Positions 60,000-64,000 of a DNA stretch of 64,000 bases are shown here, piece by piece (the first letter of the stretch is position 1; every line of letters begins with the position of its first letter). The DNA is from a virus. The translations under genes and the position numbers were made by a program. The DNA lies in IMG/VR virus record IMGVR_UViG_3300039098_000035, positions 17,832 to 81,831 of that record; one strand, given 5' to 3'. Below the pieces are notes generated by a model. It saw only the letters and a program-made list of their open reading frames with translations, made no database searches and was not told the origin of the DNA.

Positions 60000-60400
60000 T
60001 ATTCACCGCCACCTTTCTCTGCTTTAACTCTAGGCTTACCGTGTGCGATTTCATACATAGTGTCTTGAAAAGCAACCTTATGTTTATTCATGTTTTCATC
60101 GATAGCTTTCTGAATTGCTTTACGGGTAAGCTTCTCTGCTTTTAGTCTATCATCTTCAGTTTGTTTCTTCAACTGTTCTTTTGATAGTAGAGGATCATCT
60201 CCTATGACATTTGCTTTAGCCATTGTGGATTTCTCTTCTTCAGGTGCGGGGTATATAGGCATGTAGGGGTCTGTTAACGTTCTCGGTATCCCGATCTTCG
60301 TCAGTGTCCCACCTCTCATCAAATATGCTATGGACAGTGTTGCCATTATGATGACCAGGGATAATAGGATTATTAATAAAGCCATAATTACTTCTAACAT
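59999..60400 (-). CDS. Small single-span membrane protein overlapping TerL (133 aa)
   Basis: One N-terminal membrane span (VIMALLIILLSLVIIMATLS) is followed by a charged, helical cytoplasmic tail. I chose the ATG at 60400 because GGAGG lies 7 nt upstream. Upstream in-frame ATGs at 60457 and 60478 have no ribosome binding site. The first 161 nt overlap the end of the TerL gene in another frame, and both frames look coding. Its stop is coupled to the portal start. No family recognised; it could be an assembly or lysis-linked membrane protein. Confidence 0.65.
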   Translation of the reverse strand: MLEVIMALLIILLSLVIIMATLSIAYLMRGGTLTKIGIPRTLTDPYMPIYPAPEEEKSTMAKANVIGDDPLLSKEQLKKQTEDDRLKAEKLTRKAIQKAIDENMNKHKVAFQDTMYEIAHGKPRVKAEKGGGE

Positions 60401-62150
60401 TGTTAGCCTCCAGTGGGTTATATTGCTTAACCTTTTTCTTTTTAACGACTTGTACATCGTGTTGAATCTCCATACCATTTGGTAGGTATGCGCTAAGTCT
60501 AAGTTCTTGTAGGTTATGAGGAAGTTCTACTACTACAAATTCTAATGCTGTAATACCGTGGTCCTTTTTATCGACAGGTTTCTTAGTAGGTGCACCTTGT
60601 TTATCTAGTTTAAACTTATAGTTCAAGGCTTCTTCAATTAAGAATTCACAGGTAGAGAACACTTCAATCTGATCATGATTAATTAGGGCGTTCATTTTAA
60701 TTATGCGGGCTTCATGAGATGCGAATGATGGTTGGAAATAAAGCCCTTGTGCTTCAAACATTCCCCCTATTGTTTTTAAATCGCTCTCACGTTTATTATA
60801 ACTTCTGCCATCAAACGGTGGTTGCATAAGTAAACCATTTACATCAGTTGCATTTAGCCTGATTGCATTTCGATACCCTTTAGCTATATTCTTAACATCG
60901 GTATCGTTAACACGGTACTCATCAAACACATATAGCTTCCTAGTTTCTATAGAGAACGCAGTAAACACTACGTGTGTAGGGTCATTGATTCCATAATCAA
61001 GCCCTGGTATAAAGAACAGAACTCTTCTGCCTCTTTCATCAAATTCTCTAGGCAGTGGATGCGGCGCTACAATGCAAACTCCAAAGTTAGGGAACACCAG
61101 ATTACTTGAGAAGTTAAACGATCCTTTATAAAATTGCTGCACGTATGCTTTAGTTTTGTTACGTGTCTGCTCTTCCTCATATGTTTCAGGTAAATAAGGA
61201 TTGGCACTTGTTGAGACTACTTGTACATATTTGTACTTGTCTCTGGTTTTGTGGTATTTATATCCTTCGTTATATGCATCACCATAAAACTCTACAGTCT
61301 TAGCGTCTAACAAAAATTCTGTTTTAACCCACCCACTATCAGGGTTGGTCTCTAATGAAATATGCCGAACATCAATACGATACTTAATCTTCATCTCGCC
61401 TGATCTAGAATCGTAGTACTTAACAACTGCGCCGTTATGGTCGTATTCAGGAATCATTGCAGCTGTATTTCTAATACGAGACTGCATCATAGTAAACCCT
61501 GCAAAAGGACAATCAGATGCTTCTACAATAACTACCATGGTTAGGTTCATAGATTTCATCTTAGTGAAATCATCAAACGATCTGAACCATATCTCTGAAC
61601 CGTTCGTAAGTACAATCTCATGTTTACTTTCGTTCTTGCTTCTAACCAAACGAGCAGGGAACATAGCGTAGAACTCTTTAATAAATGTACTCTGCAGTGC
61701 TGGGTATGATCTACCTGTTACAGCCACACGCGCACCTTGGATAAGGAGAACATGTTTGATAACATCTTCAAGATTTACCCTAGATTTACCTGTACCAAAA
61801 CCTCCGGCAGACATCTTATAGCGCTCACGTCTACGAAGAAACTCTGCTTGGTACGTTGTAGGTCTAAAGGTATTTATTAACGTTCCGCATTCAGGACACT
61901 CATTGAAAGAAGGACTAGGTGTCCCATCTATTGCAGGAGATTTTATTAAAGGTTTGTTACAGCGAGGACAGTTAGTTAAGTCCTCAAGTACAGATATCCT
62001 GTGGGGAACTACAGCATCTTTGATTACTTCTGTAATTCCGTGCGTAGTTCTTACAGCATCTCTCAATGACATTCCTTTAGAGGGCGCGAGTATTTTAAAA
62101 GACACATCATCAACGGGTGTGCCTTTAATTGTAATAGGTTTATCTGTCAT
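60240..62150 (-). CDS. Terminase large subunit with N-terminal zinc ribbon
   Basis: A 636-aa packaging motor and nuclease. Residues 61-88 hold a CPRC...CPEC set (Cys61, 64, 85, 88), a zinc ribbon not present in most terminases. The ATPase domain has Walker A GGFGTGKS (116-123) and Walker B MVVIVEA with Glu210. The nuclease domain has Asp385 (GLDYG) and Asp530 (KKDHGITALEF). The C-terminus continues after the nuclease for about 100 residues, and its last 161 nt overlap the next gene. It starts with a TAATG overlap with the 144-aa gene. All motor and nuclease residues are present. Confidence 0.95.
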   Translation of the reverse strand: MTDKPITIKGTPVDDVSFKILAPSKGMSLRDAVRTTHGITEVIKDAVVPHRISVLEDLTNCPRCNKPLIKSPAIDGTPSPSFNECPECGTLINTFRPTTYQAEFLRRRERYKMSAGGFGTGKSRVNLEDVIKHVLLIQGARVAVTGRSYPALQSTFIKEFYAMFPARLVRSKNESKHEIVLTNGSEIWFRSFDDFTKMKSMNLTMVVIVEASDCPFAGFTMMQSRIRNTAAMIPEYDHNGAVVKYYDSRSGEMKIKYRIDVRHISLETNPDSGWVKTEFLLDAKTVEFYGDAYNEGYKYHKTRDKYKYVQVVSTSANPYLPETYEEEQTRNKTKAYVQQFYKGSFNFSSNLVFPNFGVCIVAPHPLPREFDERGRRVLFFIPGLDYGINDPTHVVFTAFSIETRKLYVFDEYRVNDTDVKNIAKGYRNAIRLNATDVNGLLMQPPFDGRSYNKRESDLKTIGGMFEAQGLYFQPSFASHEARIIKMNALINHDQIEVFSTCEFLIEEALNYKFKLDKQGAPTKKPVDKKDHGITALEFVVVELPHNLQELRLSAYLPNGMEIQHDVQVVKKKKVKQYNPLEANNVRSNYGFINNPIIPGHHNGNTVHSIFDERWDTDEDRDTENVNRPLHAYIPRT

Positions 62151-62584
62151 TAGATTGGGGACCTATTATTTTCAGGCACGTTAGGTAGAAATTCTTTCTC
62201 ATCCTTAGTTAAAGGAGTCTGTATATATATGTACTGTGTCGGTACTGCAAATGATGGTTTATGATCATCCCGATACCTGATAGCACTGTTGAGTTTAGCA
62301 GAGTCTGCCATTCCAACATGTATATCAGGGTCCATATATTTACTGACTATAATACCCGCCTGAGTATAGTGTATTTTATCTATATAATCTTGTACCCGAC
62401 TATCCGTAATAAACATCTGCCAATCACTAAATTGGGTGGCCTGTCCTATAAGTACGGCAAGCTCATGAGGATTGGAAACAAATAGTTTATCATATTGTGT
62501 AGAAAGCCCCTCTGCATAATTCCACAGATTAGCCAGGTGTAACATCTTCGGTTCTGTCTTACTGAACAATGCCAATGAAATCAT
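62150..62584 (-). CDS. Hypothetical protein just upstream of TerL, possible small terminase subunit (144 aa)
   Basis: The gene lies directly before TerL with a TAATG overlap, the usual place for TerS. The protein has a conserved-looking DSRVQDYIDKIHYTQAG stretch and otherwise mixed alpha/beta character, ending with a polar tail. A clear HTH is not visible, which weakens the TerS call. It could instead be a head-assembly or DNA-binding partner of the terminase. The start follows AAGGAAGTG. Confidence 0.5.
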   Translation of the reverse strand: MISLALFSKTEPKMLHLANLWNYAEGLSTQYDKLFVSNPHELAVLIGQATQFSDWQMFITDSRVQDYIDKIHYTQAGIIVSKYMDPDIHVGMADSAKLNSAIRYRDDHKPSFAVPTQYIYIQTPLTKDEKEFLPNVPENNRSPI

Positions 62585-62588
62585 ATTG

Positions 62589-63092
62589 TCACTTCCTTAA
62601 GTGAGGTAGGTTAAGAGCCCGTCCTCGTTTTGTTTCTTTAAGCAGTATTGGTACTTTGTCTCTATAGTAATATGTCTTGTCTTTCTTAGTATTCTTTCTT
62701 ATACGGTAAAGCGTAAATTCATCGATAGGGTAGAAGCGTGATAAGAGAAGTACTTCATGTCTAGCTTCACGTAGTGTATCAAACAAATACTCTTTACGTT
62801 TATGTACAAGCACTGCTCTTTGTTTAGTGCCTGCTTTAGGTTTATTACCTGTAATACCTCTAAAGTTATTATACCCTGTATATTTAATATTGTCTATATC
62901 GTCTTCTGTCGCCTGTGAAAAAACAAACTGAAATGTACTACGCAAAAATGCTAAGCTGTGCTTTGTAAACACGCTTAACAACCAATCAAGCCCACCATCT
63001 GTTAAATATAACTCATGATCTTCAAGCACGTTATAATCATTTGATATTGTATAAGGTACATGCGTTTCCACTGCGTATGCTTTTAAAACCAT
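62589..63092 (-). CDS. Hypothetical protein (167 aa); true start may lie upstream
   Basis: I do not recognise the family. It is basic, with many Arg/Lys/Tyr residues in the C-terminal half (KRKEYLFDTLREARHEVLLL). The ATG at 63092 has no ribosome binding site. The same frame is open for at least 95 nt more, to the stop of the previous gene, and encodes a plausible sequence (SEAYVKKCLHIGILTAEEIR). No ATG, GTG or TTG occurs in it. Either an unusual start, a frameshift from the upstream gene or a sequencing error is possible. See findings. Confidence 0.6.
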   Translation of the reverse strand: MVLKAYAVETHVPYTISNDYNVLEDHELYLTDGGLDWLLSVFTKHSLAFLRSTFQFVFSQATEDDIDNIKYTGYNNFRGITGNKPKAGTKQRAVLVHKRKEYLFDTLREARHEVLLLSRFYPIDEFTLYRIRKNTKKDKTYYYRDKVPILLKETKRGRALNLPHLRK

Positions 63093-63187
63093 TGCAAGGT
63101 TTGTGCTACGTAAAGGATACTTACGAATTTCTTCAGCAGTAAGTATCCCTATATGTAAACACTTTTTAACGTACGCTTCTGAAAATT

Positions 63188-63460
63188 CTAGAATAATTGA
63201 TCCATAGCGCCTGCTTGCATAGTAGCAAGATCTTCTTCAGGCTCTTCTTCAAATTCCGCTACAGGTTCTACACCTGCTTGAATAATCAATGATGTTTCAT
63301 CTATTGTAAAGTCTAACCCAGAATCATTAGCCATACGGATAACCTGAATAAGCGCTAACTTATCCATAGCTGCAACGTCTACGCTTAACACTCCTGTGTC
63401 ATAGTCTTCAGTGTACTGTACACCAAGTTGATCCAGTTGTACAATAATATCTTCAAACAT
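63188..63460 (-). CDS. Small acidic protein (90 aa)
   Basis: No family recognised. It starts behind AAAAGGAGTT, after a good promoter. The sequence is alpha/beta (MFEDIIVQLDQLGVQYTEDY) and ends in an acidic, Met/Gly tail (EFEEEPEEDLATMQAGAMDQ). Its stop TAG is at the junction with the 167-aa gene, where a coding-like -1 frame continues. Confidence 0.68.
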   Translation of the reverse strand: MFEDIIVQLDQLGVQYTEDYDTGVLSVDVAAMDKLALIQVIRMANDSGLDFTIDETSLIIQAGVEPVAEFEEEPEEDLATMQAGAMDQLF

Positions 63461-63484
63461 ATTACCAACTCCTTTTATATTTTT

Positions 63485-63514
63485 ATTATAGCATACTACA
63501 TTTTATTCTTCTAA
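63485..63514 (-). promoter_or_regulatory. Promoter of the packaging unit
   Basis: On the - strand TTAGAA (63509-63514), 18 nt, then TATAAT (63485-63490) with TG extension (TATGCTATAAT). It overlaps the end of the VRR-NUC gene. The unit it starts contains the 90-aa gene to the portal. Confidence 0.7.
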
Positions 63515-63856
63515 CTCTTTTAGTAATTGTGTTTCATACGCTACAAGCTTCGCTCCTATAGCTATGAATTTCTCACACGCTGATTTAAGGTTTGCCAAGT
63601 CTTCATCGTTATCAATCACGAAGTATCTATTAAGGCTGGAATCAAGCAAGTATTCTTGCCACCACATCTGCATTGGTTGTAAGCCATAATAGCTGGAACC
63701 TTTGAACTCAACGTAGATAGTCCCACCTCCTGAAGGTAATCCAAGAAATCTATCAGGGATCCCTTTCGCCAAATTTGCTGGACCCTTTACAGGAACTATG
63801 TCACGTTCTTTACACCATGCACAAAAGTTCCGTTCCAGTCTTTTCTCGCCAGTCAT
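63503..63856 (-). CDS. VRR-NUC domain nuclease (117 aa)
   Basis: A small endonuclease of the VRR-NUC type, a PD-(D/E)XK relative often used in phages as a Holliday-junction or branched-DNA resolvase. The signature is RNFCAWCKERDIV near the N-terminus, GIPDR (Asp about 34), then IYVEFKG (Glu and Lys at the active site) and LQPMQMWWQEYLL. Length is normal for the stand-alone family. Beside terminase, it may trim DNA branches before packaging. Its ATG overlaps the stop of the partial gene upstream as TAATG. Confidence 0.85.
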   Translation of the reverse strand: MTGEKRLERNFCAWCKERDIVPVKGPANLAKGIPDRFLGLPSGGGTIYVEFKGSSYYGLQPMQMWWQEYLLDSSLNRYFVIDNDEDLANLKSACEKFIAIGAKLVAYETQLLKELEE

Positions 63857-63999
63857 TAATCTATGATACCATTCTTACGCAGGGCATCGACTGTTAATTT
63901 ATATAAGTCTGCGCGTTCATTTGCACGTTCAACATTATCTGTTAATTTATTTAATTGGGCTCCAGTATTCCTAAGTACGTTGAGTAATAAGATGTACAC
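63856..63999 (-). CDS. Hypothetical protein, 5' end outside window
   Basis: The last 47 codons of a gene that begins beyond the window. The visible end is helical and charged (LTDNVERANERADLYKLTVD) with stop TAA overlapping the ATG of the VRR-NUC gene, so it is translated with it. No family can be named. Confidence 0.65.
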   Translation of the reverse strand: MYILLLNVLRNTGAQLNKLTDNVERANERADLYKLTVDALRKNGIID

Positions 64000-64000
64000 T

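Noticed and set aside
1-64000. Recoded stop codon (TAG or TGA read through), as in some crAss-like phages
   Set aside because: TAA, TAG and TGA all end genes at sensible places with overlaps to following starts, and long genes have no internal stops.
1-64000. tRNA genes, insertion sequences, integrase or attachment sites
   Set aside because: None could be recognised. The few gaps over 70 nt are leaders, terminators or promoters, and no transposase- or recombinase-like protein is present.

Overview
The window is a contiguous piece of a large, AT-rich, tailed double-stranded DNA phage with a short (podovirus-like) tail plan. Almost every gene starts behind a strong AGGAGG-type ribosome binding site, promoters have the TATGnTATAAT extended -10 form common in Gram-positive bacteria, and the virion proteins carry InlB/BspA-type repeats. 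I therefore infer a Bacillota or Mollicutes-like host, but nothing in the window proves it. The standard genetic code fits, with TAA, TAG and TGA all used as stops.

Layout. Positions 1-8639 (+ strand) are one tightly packed replication and recombination operon: a TOPRIM primase (5' end outside the window), an SSB-like protein with an acidic DDLPF tail, an SF2 helicase, a family A DNA polymerase with 3'-5' exonuclease, a RecB/Cas4-like nuclease, a Spo11/Topo VI-A-like TOPRIM protein, a Sak4-like ATPase and several small unknowns. It converges on the virion block at a bidirectional terminator (8682-8720). Positions 8719-64000 are the virion block, nearly all on the - strand and split into transcription units by terminators and promoters: (i) nuclease, TerL and portal; (ii) unknowns, a multi-membrane-span protein, an HTH protein and a scaffold-like protein; (iii) a structured leader, a connector/adhesin fusion, a tail nozzle-like protein, membrane proteins, a 3889-aa fibre with an S74 chaperone end, and a lipoprotein; (iv) an N4-gp56-type major capsid protein and a small partner; (v) one 22.8-kb gene for a 7596-aa protein. 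A lone + strand Ig-like gene (34104-34814) is fired from a promoter interleaved with the capsid promoter.

The most striking feature is the 7596-aa protein. It carries both catalytic signatures of cellular multisubunit (two-barrel) RNA polymerases in one chain: a beta-like barrel (FED at 5284-5286, Lys5305 and Lys5314) and a beta'-like barrel (Arg5746 and the DNDGD loop at 5782-5786). It also has a DnaQ-like exonuclease segment (Asp4068, Glu4070, Asp4201), Gly/Ala-rich hydrophobic segments at the N-terminus and a C-terminus like other giant phage virion proteins. With an N4-type capsid gene beside it, the best reading is a virion-packaged, injected RNA polymerase. It would fill the role of N4 vRNAP but use the two-barrel core known from crAss-like phage and YonO-type enzymes. 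This is inference from motifs, not demonstrated.

Other points of note are two terminator hairpins whose loops carry the -35 box of the next promoter, two roughly 170-nt structured mRNA leaders, a possible missing start or frameshift before 63092, and several short genes.
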